64,000 bases of DNA, taken from assembly GCA_024803745.1 (NCBI GenBank), contig JANJXV010000014.1, positions 415,001 through 479,000 of the forward strand, in the 5' to 3' direction. The notes below the pieces were generated by a model, which did not search any database, was not told where the DNA came from, and saw only the letters and a list, made by a program, of their open reading frames with translations. Positions 22,900 through 34,850 of this stretch are shown here, piece after piece (the stretch's first letter is position 1; every line of letters begins with the position of its first letter). The stretch is from Megascapheus bottae. Taxonomy: Eukaryota; Chordata; Mammalia; Rodentia; Geomyidae. The position numbers and the translations under genes were made by a program.

Positions 22900-23310
22900 T
22901 GACAAAATGATCCTAAACCAAGAGAGTAATGCTGGAGAGACCACAATACCTTTTTTAAACTATGGAACAAAAATGTGTGGTATTAGTGCAAAAAGAGATT
23001 TTTGTCATCTAATTATTGATAAAGTTGCCAAAAATGTATGTTGTAGAAAAGACTGCCTGGAGCTAGAAAGACTGGATAGTCACATGTAAAAGACTGTGAA
23101 TGACTCAAAATCAATTATATATGGATCAATCATCTTGATATAAGGCCTGAAATTTTGAAACTACTAGAGGAGAAACTTAGGGAAATACTTCACGATAAAT
23201 GCATAGGCAAGAGTTTCTAAATAGTCTCCATTTTCTTAGCAAATAGTAGCAGGAACTGATCAATGGGATTGCATCCAATGAGAAAGCTTCTAGAAGCCAG
23301 TGTTCCAAAT
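22900..23310 (+). mobile_element. Ancient LINE-1 ORF2 fragment
   Basis: A diverged ORF2 segment in plus orientation with recognisable landmarks in L1 order: ATCCTAAACCAAGAGAGTAA, 'CTGGAG..ACCACAATACC..TAAACTATGGAAC', 'GATAAAGTTGCCAAAAATGT', 'AAGGCCTGAAATTTTGAAAC', CTAGAGGAGAAACTTAGGGA and 'ATAGGCAAGAGTTTCTAA'. Both ends truncated. Confidence 0.75.
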
Positions 23311-24523
23311 TAAACCTTCCAGCTATAATAAAACATAACCAATTTAGGATTTCTATTTTTATTTGTTATTTCAACACATTTTTAATGGCAGGAAGCATTC
23401 TCAGACTATAGCAGGGAACCAAAACTATTGTTCTCACTAAGCTTGTGTTCTTCTGGGAAATTAAAATAATAACCACATCTTAAAAATAAATATTACAAAA
23501 ATATGGTAGTTATTATAAAACTACCATATTATAATATATAAATTTGATGCACATAAGACGTTTTCTCTGACATGGTAGCATTTAAAGCAAATTTGGAAAG
23601 AAGTTGCTCATATGTCTCCCGATCTGCTTTTTGCTGTTTGCGTCCCAGAATTTCTAACCTCTCTGGTGCCTATATACATAGTTGGTTTTTGTTTTTGCTT
23701 CTGTCTCTACATTTATCCATTTTTAAGCTGTTTAGTTATAACTGCACATTTCTCCCTTGTGTGGAAGTCAATTTGAATTTCAGTGATGTTCTATACCTAC
23801 TCATTTTGAGTCAACATCAAATTTAATACAAGTATAATAGTGATGTTGATGTTCTAAGACATACTCAGAGAGGTGGTGAGAGGATGATTTTCTGGGTAGA
23901 ACACAGAAACCAGCCTGGGCAATGTAGTTGAGTAAATGTTTTCCTTAAGAAAGTAATGGAATTGGGTGTTTTTGTTTTGTTTGGCTTTTTATTCTGCAAC
24001 TCCAGATCTCAATTAATATCGAATGACTTACCTGAGATATTCTGAAATATCATTTTCTCTATATTTCATTTGACTTAACAACATTTCTCTGTGGTGAATT
24101 CTCTTTATTGTAAAAAGCTCCTTTTACAGATAGTTGAGCCTGAGAATGAAACTGGCGTTTGAAGGAAATATAGCTGATTCTCTTTCCTGAGTGATACAAT
24201 ACTGGCCTCCTTCCTGAAACGAGCAAAGTAGCAAGCAAATGACAGACTCCACCAAAGATCCAAGACTATTTCCTGACAGTGAGGGGGCAGATTGCCGGCT
24301 GCCTAGTCTACTCCACCATCTATTCAGAGCGTGTGGCACCCAGATAATAAATGATGGACCATGAAAGCCATTAACAAGGAGAAAATGCATTGATAACTTA
24401 TCTTCTCTTCACAAAAAAACAGCAGAAATATTCATCAAGTCTATTGTAAAAGAAGGAGACCATACATCAAAGAAAGAAGGAAGAAAAGAAGCGAGACATA
24501 AGAGACATATGAACAGAAAGAGA
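23311..24523. other. Unique AT-rich DNA
   Basis: Contains a perfect 11-bp inverted repeat (see separate entry). 24120-24390 is complex, repeat-free sequence that could be conserved. No gene recognised. Confidence 0.4.
23500..23530. repeat. Perfect 11-bp inverted repeat (hairpin)
   Basis: AATATGGTAGT (23500-23510), 9-base spacer, ACTACCATATT (23520-23530). Could form a small stem. No function assigned. Confidence 0.6.

Positions 24524-24579
<56 letters not shown>
24524..24579. repeat. (GA)n microsatellite
   Basis: About 55 bp of pure GA. No SINE body beside it. Confidence 0.95.
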
Positions 24580-24581
<2 letters not shown>

Positions 24582-25817
24582 CATTGGCATAAAAGGACAT
24601 AGTCTTTTACTTTCAGAAAATAAAACTGCCTAGTTAAAATCACAGAAGGGGTTCTGTGCAGCTTTATTACTGAGTAGCAGGGTTATACATTGCAGCCCAT
24701 CAGGAAAATCATCACAGGGAGGAAGCAGTAGATGTAGACAATCAAACCATCTATTGAGGCATGGAACCAAAAAGCAGCAGCTATCACGCTAGAAAGCGGG
24801 CAGTGACAATACAATTTGAAATCCATTTGATAGGCCAACTGTATTGGCTAGAATGTCTCAGGGTGAATGAGTTTAAAACTCGTTTTCTGTAGAGCCGTCT
24901 ATCCCTTGATGCCACTTTATTTACTCAGATGGAGATTGGAGAATATGGGTAAACATTACAAAGCCAGTCTCAACATACTTTGTAGAAAACTTTATGAAGG
25001 AGTTTGCTCTCTGTGCCTTTTTGCAAAGTTCTTTGCCACCACAGAAGAAAAGTGTAAGGAGTGAGTACAATGGATAAAAGGAGTATCTTTAAAGACACTG
25101 TGCATAGAGCTGTGAAATAGCAAGATGTGTTTACCATGCAGGCTGTAATGATACTAGAAGTCATTCTGTCACAAATTCTCTTGCTTTACAGTTTTAAAGA
25201 TTGGGAAAGTGCTATAACTTCTTCAAGTTATCTACCAGACAGTAAGATTCAATGTGGCTAATGGCACCACTGAGCCAAAACTTACAGCCAGCTAAATAAA
25301 GGTTATAAATATGCATTTGTCTTACATTTGAATTTTCATACATTTTCTTTTTTCCCATTGGAAACTATAGTTAGTTTCAGCTTAATGAAATAAAGTGTCT
25401 AAAATGGACAAAATGTTGCTGTGAGAGTACCATAAATATAATTCTTGAGAGAAAATTGTTGCTGGAAAAGGCTGGAAATATTTTCTGTAAAGAAGAAGAG
25501 AACTAGAATACAAAATTGAAGCATTTGAAGTAAAACTTTCAACACAACTCTTTACAGTCTGTGCATATTTGTTGTGTTTATTGAAAAGAGCAGCTGGACT
25601 TGAATTAGACAACGGACTATGTCTTAACATATGTCCTAACTCTTCTCATGAAGGCTAAACTTTCTTTTTATCTATTTCTTGTGCTATTTTATGTAGGAAG
25701 CAGACCAGAAGGCAGAACAATCTCTCTCATCCATTATAAGGAAAAAGATTTCATTGACATTGCTAATTTGGGGATAAAATGCTGTATTTAATGCCCTTTT
25801 TGTTTCTGTTGGTGGTT
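24580..25817. other. Unique AT-rich DNA
   Basis: No recognised gene or repeat. Confidence 0.45.
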
Positions 25818-26070
25818 TAATTTTTTTGTTGTTTGTTGGTTTGTTTGTTTGTACTGGTGTTTGAATAGACCCCCCCCTTGCTTGTTTGACTTGCTTTCTT
25901 AGCTGACACTGTACTACTTGAGCCAAATGTCCAGCCAGCTTTTTGCTGGTTAATTGAAAATGCAATCTCAAAGACTTTTCTTCTCCAGGCTAGCCCCCAA
26001 ACTTAATCCTCCAGATCTAAGCATCCTACACAGTTAGGATTACAAACATATTCCACTGGGACCTAGCTTC
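25818..26070 (-). mobile_element. 7SL-like/Geo-like dimeric SINE with TTTG-rich tail
   Basis: Plus strand: T/GTTTG tail (25818-25851), Geo half with CTGTACTACTTGAGCCAAAT, TGGTTAATTGAAAATGCAAT, then the 7SL-like head reversed to CCACTGGGACCTAGC. Diverged. Confidence 0.78.
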
Positions 26071-26904
26071 AAGTTTCTTTGAGTGAACAGCATCTCTGTT
26101 AAATGTCCCCTGGGCACTTAGTGTTGCAAGGTTATAGTTGAGTAGTGATATTGATAGGGGTTGGTGTGTATTGCCTTATCCATCTACAAGATGAGGAATT
26201 TAAATTAGGTAATCTAAGACTCATCTGACACATTGTGATCTGAATGGAATATTAAGGACCATAGAATGAGATATAAATTTTTTAGGATAAGAGATCACAG
26301 GAAACATGAGCTATTTATCATGCATGACATTGTCACATTCAATAGAAACTTTCAAATATTCTCAATTATGGAGTAAAAGAGGACTACAAATGTAGGATTA
26401 TACCATCACAAAGCAAGCTCTTAATCACTAGGTATAATACTTGCTCGCATAAAATAAGCCTAAAAGAAAGAACAGAATAATTGATTCTACATCAAATATA
26501 AGTAACAAAACTTGAGAATATTGATTCAAATTACCACGAGTGGCATGTTCCAATGTGGAAGAGGTTACATGAGCTTTATAATTCCTGAACAAAAGAATTT
26601 CTACAAATCACTGTTTATCAATCACATTGGTGAATGAGAGACAGTAGCAGGGTAGGTAGGTGACCTCTAGGAAGGTAGGAAAAATCTCTTCTATAGGTCT
26701 CAGATGTTAGTCTGATAGTAAATAACTTAAATAGAGGTAAAGGCAGCCCAAGGTGACTATCTTGATATGCAATATCTTTCCAAAACCATAATCTTCTACT
26801 CAATCAAGGCCAAACATCCCTAAGAAGCTCTAATCTTTGCAGAACTTCAACTCACACATCCATCAATGATGCATTCATCCTGTGGCCTTATTTTAGATTT
26901 GCAA
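26071..26904. other. Unique AT-rich DNA
   Basis: Nothing recognised. Confidence 0.45.
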
Positions 26905-27005
26905 CTGATAACTAAGCATAGTCAATTGACTTGTCCAAGGTCACAGAGCCAAGAAGTGTCAAAACCAGAACCATCCAGGTCTGTAGCAATTACCTTACAT
27001 CAAAA
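26905..27005 (-). mobile_element. MIR SINE fragment
   Basis: The plus strand has GACTTGTCCAAGGTCACAGA then GCCAAGAAGTGTCAAAACCA and CATCCAGGTCTGTAGC, the reversed MIR layout (ACTTGCCCAAGGTCACACAGC..AACCCAGGTCTG). Confidence 0.75.
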
Positions 27006-28433
27006 GGCTTGTTTGCCTGAAGCCACATGACAACACAAAAGCCAAGCAGGGTGTTACTATCCCAATGAGTCTAATGATCAGATTTAAAAAATGTGAATTT
27101 AAGCTGTTAGATAGATCCTGACTGAAGCTACAAACAAGTAAATTTACCATAAGAGCAAGGGGAAAAAAGAAAAGGATGAAAAGCTGAAGATTGGATTAAA
27201 TGCAGATTGAATTAAATTAGATACCAGCTGCTTCTTTTTCATTAATTTACAACCAAAATAGTATCTAAATTCTCATTATTCTCTTCCTAGAGAAAATCTA
27301 GACTTTTTTTAAATGTCCTGAGTCAGATCCTCAAAGATTCTCCCAGCATTCACTGGCCATATTGCGAAGCAGAAGCGGCTGCTTTCAAAGGAGGTCCCAT
27401 CGTTCATAGGCTTGATGAGCATCTTTTGTAATGGTGAATGGCTTGATGCTTAAAGCTTCACTCTATTTGAAGCTGTCAGAAAAAAAAGCAGCAATTCCTT
27501 CACACAGGGAGAATATGTACATATATTTTGCCCCATCAAAGATGACTTGAAGAGTTCTCCAATTTGCTTTGAGAAAAAAAATAGCCTTTAAGCTGAGATT
27601 AAGAAGGGGGAAACTTGCAATATAAGAGAATATTTTTCAAAAATAAAACTTGCAAGTGACTGCAAAGCCAGTTAACACAGAAAACCTTGTCACCTTAAGT
27701 ATGCCATTTGTTATCACACATGCCGGAATACATCTATTCATCTTCTTTTAATTGCTTAGCTGTGCTGGAAATACAAAGCAGCTCACTGATGCAGAGACTG
27801 TGAAAGAATATTTTGTCATGGAAACTTTGAAAACATTTCAAAGCAGGACCTCTTTTCAGATGAAATGAAACCTTCTAGCTGTTTGTTGGGCTTTGTGTTT
27901 GGCTGATAAGACTCTCCAATAACCACTCTTTCTGAGTGGTTTTATATCTTCTTTTGCTTGCAGAGGAAAATTCCTGCAATTATCCAAGCAGAATTTAGGA
28001 AAGTCATAGGTCCCTCTCTTTTTTCCTTGCAAAATGACAAAAAAGTGTAATTACTATTAAGTCCTGTAGGTAAATAATTTAGGCCAATAACTTGTTATTA
28101 CTCTTAGTGTATCTGAGACCAATCTTGGGCATTTTTGAGCTCTAACCATTTGAGTTCTACTTAAGCAAACTGAAACACAACTCAAAATGAGTGATCATAT
28201 CTTGGGTAGCAAAATAAACGCCCCCAATCAGAAACAGCCAGCAACTACCTCCTAGATTTTGCTAAAGTCCTCAAGTAACATCTATCTAGGTATTTTCCTC
28301 TTTAGCCAAGCAAATAATGTCAGTGTTTTTCTTTCAATAACAACTTGTGAATTTTCTCTCTGACCTCCTTTGAGTCTTTTGCAAGATGTTGTTGCCAGAT
28401 TCATGAATTACTATTTTGCAAATAAATTCTAAT
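27006..28433. other. Repeat-free block, candidate conserved non-coding DNA
   Basis: Complex sequence free of recognisable repeats, particularly 27210-27970. It has homeodomain-type TTAATT/ATTA motifs (TTTTTCATTAATTTACAACC at 27236) and balanced composition. No open frame of interest. The enhancer idea is an inference from texture only. Confidence 0.3.
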
Positions 28434-28600
28434 ATTTTTGGTCAGTCATGAGGCTTAAACTCAGGATGTAGGCACTGTCCCTGAACTGTTTTTCTAAAGG
28501 CTAATGCTCCATCACTTTGAGCCATAGCAGCGCTTAGGGTTTTCGGTGGTTAATTGGACATGAGTCTCACAAACTTTCCTGTCTGGACTGGCTCACCAAT
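28434..28600 (-). mobile_element. 7SL-like/Geo-like SINE, head missing
   Basis: Plus strand Geo half GTCAGTCATGAGGCTTAAAC .. CACTTTGAGCCATAGCAGCG, then GGTTAATTGGACATGAGTCT and CTGTCTGGACTGGCTCACC. The 7SL-like 5' head is lost. Confidence 0.75.
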
Positions 28601-28775
28601 TGTAAAATTGCTAATATGTAACCAGTTCAGCCCACCAAAAGCCTACACTAATTGGAGGGAATCTGAGTCAGACACAGCCTGATGCCCCTAGAACATGCTG
28701 GAAAGCTTGAAAGCGGTTTCCTTTCTCAAACTCCTTCCAGTCATCAATGTTGTATCAAAATACACTAAAAAAAAT

Positions 28776-29005
28776 AGCCTAGTGCTGGTGGCTCATGCCT
28801 GTAACCTAGATATTCAGGGGCTGAGATCTGAGGATTATGGTTCAAAGCTGGCCTGAGCACAGAAGTCCGTGAGACTCCTATCTACAATTAACTGCCAGAA
28901 TACCGGACTTGGCATTATGGCTCCAGGAGTAGGGTGGTAGTCTTAAGCTGAAGAGCTCAGAAACAGCGGCCAGGCCTATAGGTCAAGTCCCACAATTGAC
29001 AAAAC
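28776..29005 (+). mobile_element. 7SL-like/Geo-like dimeric SINE
   Basis: Head GTGCTGGTGGCTCATGCCTG, CAGGGGCTGAGATCTGAGGA, then CTACAATTAACTGCCAGAAT and a Geo-like end GCTGAAGAGCTCAG .. CCCACAATTGACAAAACA. Full length. Confidence 0.87.
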
Positions 29006-29238
29006 ATACACAAAAACTCTCTGTGTGTCTTCTAAGACCTTTAGGGAGCCAAGATCATTTCAAAGAGGAAATTGGGCATAGAAAGTTTTCAGGAACTCAA
29101 TTTTCTAATCCACTGCATCTCTCCCATATAGGTCAGTGTTTGCCAAAATCGATGCAGTTGTATCTATTGGACTTTCTTTCTCACTCATTTTTCATTCAAT
29201 GTTATTATTATTGTTTCATCTTATAAAAATGTATCTCT

Positions 29239-29372
29239 TGGGTCGGGAGTTTGGCCTAGTGGTAGAGTGCTTGCCTAGCATGGCACAAAGACCCAAGTTC
29301 GATTCCTCAGTACCACATACATAGAAAAAAGCCGGAAGTAGCGCTGAAGCTCAAGTGGTAGAGCTCTAGCCA
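29239..29372 (+). mobile_element. IDL-Geo SINE, 3' end of Geo missing
   Basis: Complete IDL half (B box AGTTCGATTCC) and the first third of Geo up to GGTAGAGCTCTAGCC, then non-SINE ATATAGATAATGC. No A-tail, so the end was deleted after insertion or replaced. Confidence 0.88.
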
Positions 29373-30366
29373 TATAGATAATGCTAAGGAAATAAACTCC
29401 AAGATATGGAAACAAGAGGGTTTGTTTTGTTTTAATGTACTATATGAAGTTGTTTCTTTTTTACATTTTCTCCATTACTTTTGTTTTATGAAAAAATACC
29501 TTCACATTACATTATTTCTTCTTTTTGTTAATAACTTTGTCCTGTGGGAAGATATCACCTTTTCTATGATTTCATCTTTTTTTCAGGTCAGTGGTTTATT
29601 AGAATTATCTATTCAAATACAATTAACTTATAATTTCTCTAAGGGAAAGGCAAGCATATATACAAAACAGAATAATGGATCTCATTTTAATTTATATCTT
29701 AAGTTGTAGTCATTTTATTTTAATAATTTACATTTGTTCACCTCTAAGTAAATTTAGCCTTTTTTCTTCAACAGCTAAGGGAGAGCAAATTAGTCTTTGT
29801 CTAATCACACATGGCCATTGCTTCTCATTTTACTTCCAAACAATTTTACCCCAAACTACAGAAACACTCATAGGATATCTAAAACTTAGCCTCAAGTTAT
29901 TCAAATTTTAAGACAACTAGTATCGTTTGCAACTGTAATAATATGCCAACATCATTATGACTGGCTGCTGAGTGGATTCAGTACTTTGTGTGGACAAGGG
30001 TTATAGGAAGGGTGGTCTCTGTGTGCGTTAATGCATTAGACCTTGTCACAAGCCCCAGTCTAGTAACAGTCATATTTATTTGTAAGTGAGAAAACTGAGA
30101 CACAAAGGAGTTCCTAACAAGCCGGAGTTCTGGCCAGAGACGGACTACACAAGTAATCGAAGGAACGGAGTGTTTACAGAGGGATATGCATAGTTAAGAA
30201 AAACCACAGGGAAGCAACTCCATGGCCAAGAACGCACAAAATATAATCAGTAGCAAAGAAGAAAATACTAAACATTGCAAATTAAAACTATGAAAAAATA
30301 AGTTTTGAAAAGAGTTTAGTCCCATTCTTTACTTTGGAATTTACTATATATACATGTATATATGTG

Positions 30367-30373
<7 letters not shown>

Positions 30374-30400
<27 letters not shown>
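30374..30400. repeat. (TG)n microsatellite with TATATG lead
   Basis: TG run preceded by TATACATGTATATATGTG. Confidence 0.9.
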
Positions 30401-30402
<2 letters not shown>

Positions 30403-31154
30403 TTAAAATAGATAGGAACACACACTTTATAATATATTTATCAAATAAGGCTAACATCCTCATCATTTTTAGCACACATTGTCTTTTGAACATACATAAT
30501 TATCTTTTCCAACATATATTAATTGTACACAGGCATTCATTACTTTGTTTTCATACATGCAATGATATTTTGATTAAATTTACTGCTTTATTATTTTATA
30601 CCACTTCTCAATATGATTTAGTTATTTGAAATTTTTGATAATCTTTGTTCTGTCTGTAGCCCTTCTTTTTCACCTCTTACTCAGTTACAAGAACTGAGGG
30701 TAGGAATTGACAGCAAATCAAGTCACAAGGCATTGGAAAGGCTACTCTGGCCAATAACTGCTATTATCTCTTTGACAAAAGGTATATCAAGCACAGAGTA
30801 AGGTGCAACTGTAATTCATTTATAACCTACTTTCAGAAACATGCATGATCATCCACAATGAGATTTTAGAACAGAAATAGAAATGTTTGATATTCAAAAA
30901 AATGTCATAATTCATGTTAAAATTGATTTCTCTAGTCTTTTTGCTGAGGTTGTCAATAAATGAAATGGTTATTAAATTTGGCAATGCTAGGAGTAATAAG
31001 AAGCATGTCAACTGAAAATTGAAGATGCTTCTTTGTTCACACCTCATGTAGCCCACTGCACCCTGGACTTATGTTTAATAAAGGTTCATGTTGGCTGTGG
31101 AAGAATTTTGTGATAACACGCTCTCACCTATATATGTCTCCCAAAATGTGGCAG

Positions 31155-31174
31155 AAACACACACACACACACAC
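31155..31174. repeat. Short (AC)n
   Basis: About ten AC units. Confidence 0.85.
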
Positions 31175-33254
31175 TCACCACTCTGAACTGAGATGATAAT
31201 ATTGATGGAACATATTGCACTTTCTGGAATGTGTGTATAAATTTAGATTTTATGAGAAAAGTATTATTAAGAGGAAAATTGCACCAAGTAAAAAATTGAC
31301 ATTAATGTAAAAGAAGGACTCATATTTGATGATCACAAAGTACCTTTTCCAGAGTTTATTCAGTACTATCAACCATGAAGAAACCATGCCACCTATATTT
31401 TAGCATCTTCTTTTAGTCTCCCGAGAGTCTTTTGATGTAGGCCTTTTTCTTACTTTTATTTTAAACCCAAGAAATTCATGGTTTAAAAGGTTAGTTTCAT
31501 TGCCTAATGGCCATTCCTAATTTTTTCATATTTTCCCAAAATTTTATACAATATGCTTGTTTTTCTAGTTAGAAATACATACTTCTTTACAAAACAGAAT
31601 TTACATCATTATAAGAATAGTAAGATTATTCTTCAGTGTCTTTGTTAAATACCTTTTATTCTACCTTTATAACAAAGACAAATAATCAACAATCATTGTT
31701 TCTCACATCTACTGTTTTTTCAATGAGTGTGTTTATAACATGTAACTTCTCAAGGTGACTTGTCTCTAATGTTTAGGAGTCTCTGGTGGGACCACATATC
31801 TGAGGTAGTCTGCTAGCTGACTACAAGAATTTCTTGTTCTGACCACTGAGAGAAACTTGACCACTGGACCACAAGTCGCATGCCCTTAGAAGCATCAGAA
31901 AACATATCTAATATATGAAGCATGCTCATAGTTCCAAGTAGAAACGCAGTGCCTGTGCATAGATAGGCATGAGACCGACCTTGATTATCCTTTATGTATC
32001 TGAAATTTCTATCCTTTAAAAATAAATAAGAGATGTTTAAGAAAAAACTAGGAAGGTAACACTTTCATATGTAATTCTATTTGTCTATCATAAAATCCTA
32101 GTAAATTTCTAGAATCAGTTAGCTAATTGTCAAATGGCCTGAAAACCCAAGTATCTTAGGGCAGCAGGCTGCTGAATGAGAGAGATAGATTAGTTCTAAG
32201 TATTTGATTTTCAACAGATTTCACATATCTCTCCATTCTCATTTCATTAGTCCTATCTGGTAGCTATTGAATGATGAGGTTGAAATTCTCTTGGACTATT
32301 ATCATAGTGTCAGTAGCAATATTTTAACATAGTCCTTGCTCATTCAAGTTCAGTTATAATCTCCTGTGAAATAAAATATCACAAAGTCATTCAAATTCAT
32401 AGACTAAAGATGTATCTACAGTGACGAAGTATAGGATAAAATTCATTATCTTGATAAATTGATGAACATGAAGAGTCACTTTGAATAATTCGAGCCAAAG
32501 GAACTTTTTCCCTCCATGGTTGGTTATTTTTGGCCTGACTTATGCACATAATTGCCGGAGCTCTTCATTTCATTTTACCCGTGTCAACTCAACGAATCCT
32601 CTGTACTTGATTTTGAAAGCTTCACTATTTCATGTCACGTTAGCAAGTGAGACGCACATAGCAAATTCTGGATGGGATTCTTGTGACAAATGACTTCTAT
32701 GGCTTGCACGTGCCTCTTCAATGACAGCTGCTGGGGAGAGACACCACCTCCCAGCTGCACAACTTGATCCTTCTCTCCCTTGTGAATTAGGAGGAATTGA
32801 ATGTTTGGCTTTAAAGTAGCACTTCACACTCCTCTCGTTGAATATCAGCATTGTGTCCAAACCAAAGGAAACAAAAAAACCCATCATTGGCAACTGATGG
32901 GGGAAAAATTAGTCCTCTCATTACAGACATAATAAGCAGGATGTTCCCTGCAGCCTTTCTTCTTAATTCTCCTTATTGTATTTTATTAAATGATGCAGTT
33001 TGAAATTAAGGTTCTGGCAACCTTCGTGCATATGCTGCATAAACAAGCAAAACAGAAACACAGTTAAAAGAGCAAGTATAGGCCCCTTCTAAAAGCCATC
33101 TGCTTTCTTCCTGTTAGGAAACTTTAACTCATCAGCAAAATTCTAAAGAAAATATTTATAGCAAGAGTAGAAGCCTGCATTTTGAAGCTGCTCAGAGGCA
33201 GGATTAGTGAAATGTTAGAGAAAACTTGTTTAGACATGATCACCTATCCAGAAC

Positions 33255-33400
33255 AAGTCATTCACTCGTTCAACCTTTTGTTTTCTCATTCAGTCATTCA
33301 GCAAAATGTACTGAAGACTCTCTGTGTGCCTAGGCTCTGAGGTAAGGCACCTCTATTTCCACTTCATTAAATGATCACAATAAATCTTGCAGCCCAACCA
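33255..33400 (-). mobile_element. Possible L2 3' end
   Basis: The plus strand has CATTCACTCGTTCAACC, TCATTCAGTCATTCAGCAAA, CTCTGTGTGCCTAGGCTCTG, which resembles the reversed L2 motif of ATTCATTCAACAAATATTTA..GTGCCAGGCACTG. Diverged. Confidence 0.5.
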
Positions 33401-34640
33401 GGCCTACCTCTCTAGGTTCCTGAAAACACTGCTATGAACTCTGAAGTAAATAAAGACATCTGTTTGGTGTCTGTCAATAAGCCACCAGAAGAATAAACAG
33501 TCATTCAGTAACATATGAAGAACAACAACAAACATGATTATTATTTTGGGGAAATTTTGTTTTATAACACCTAATAATCTCTCAAATAAATGTGGCGAAA
33601 CACTTTGTTATCTCTAATCCCACCTCGTCTTCTCACTAGAGGGAAATCAATGATCTATGCACTATAAGCCTTTTTAATGCCATTGGGTGATTGCACTGCA
33701 TAAACACAGAAAAAACATACATACTCAAGCAATAATATTGACATGTAATTCAAATTTGCTAAGCCAAGTATTGTCTTGACAATGACAAGACCCTAGAGAT
33801 GAGGACACTGGCTTCAATAGTCTGTTCTCGTCTATACTAAAAGTTCAGAATTTATACTAGCTGATAAAGAGGATGTCACAAAGAAACCTAAAATTGTGGA
33901 TCAGCAACTTAGCAATTAGAACTCAGAAAGGAACCCAATGTTGGTGACTGCAAAAATAACAATCCATTAAACGTAATAGGAAAGCATTTGACAAAATTGA
34001 AATCCTGTGATAATTTGGAAGGCTGACCATCATGGCTTTCAAGCTCTGTAATTTAGAAGGACAATATTGAAAGAGAATGTAGGCCGTGATTGACAAAAGC
34101 TTACAATAATGAATGAGTAAACTCGGAAAAATCTTGGTTGGTTCACAGACACAGATAAAAGAGGTAAAAATACTTTAGAAATTCAGAGGCTCATGTTGAA
34201 AAAATGACTACACCTAGACCCCCAAATAGTGAGGACTGACATCTCAAATGACTACCACAGATTCACAGAAACATTGTCCTTACTGGAAGCTAATGACTTA
34301 AGAGATTAGATGAACTGTGTGATCTTCCAGTATATTAAAGGTAGCCACCATAAAGGTGAGAGAAAAATATGGGGAAGACAGAAAGCAATTAAAGCATGCT
34401 TTAAAATTGTGTCTATGAAATAACTTTATACATGGTTACCAGTATGTGGAATTTATTAATATCAAGTAGATCAAAAGCCTACCATGTTTTAAGGGAACTG
34501 AGCTGCCAAAGAAACTATAAGCCTGAACTTTAAAAAGCTACTCATATTTTAAGACTCATAACCTTTGGCTATAGGTTAAAAACATAGGTTTTTAACCTGT
34601 CAGAAACAAAAGAAGAAAGAAGATACAACTTTGTTGGATC
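33401..34640. other. Unique AT-rich DNA
   Basis: Nothing recognised. Confidence 0.45.
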
Positions 34641-34850
34641 TTTTTCCCCCTCAGTCCTGGAGCCTGAACTCAGGGTCTAAACTCTGTCTCTGAGCCTTTT
34701 GTGCTCAAGGCTAGCACTCTGCCACTTAAGCCACAGCATCACTTCCAGCTTTTTCTGAGTAGTTTCTCGGAGATAAGAATCCAACGGGTTTACAGGCCTT
34801 TCTTTCCTAGATTAACCTCAATCCTCAATCCTCAGATCTGGTGACCTGAG
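34641..34850 (-). mobile_element. 7SL-like/Geo-like dimeric SINE
   Basis: Plus strand Geo half GAGCCTGAACTCAGGGTCTA, AGCACTCTGCCACTTAAGCC, then CGGAGATAAGAATCCAACGG and CTCAATCCTCAGATCTGGTG. The 5' head is shortened. Confidence 0.8.

Larger units (their letters stand above)
29373..33254. other. Long SINE-free AT-rich stretch
   Basis: 3.9 kb with no recognised SINE or gene. Holds two dinucleotide runs (separate entries). 32480-33200 is less AT-rich and complex, with TATTAAATGATGCAGTTTGA near 32983; it could be conserved non-coding DNA, unproven. Confidence 0.4.

Noticed and set aside
30085..30125. MIR-like phrase GAGAAAACTGAGACACAAAG
   Set aside because: Too short and the neighbouring MIR motifs are missing.
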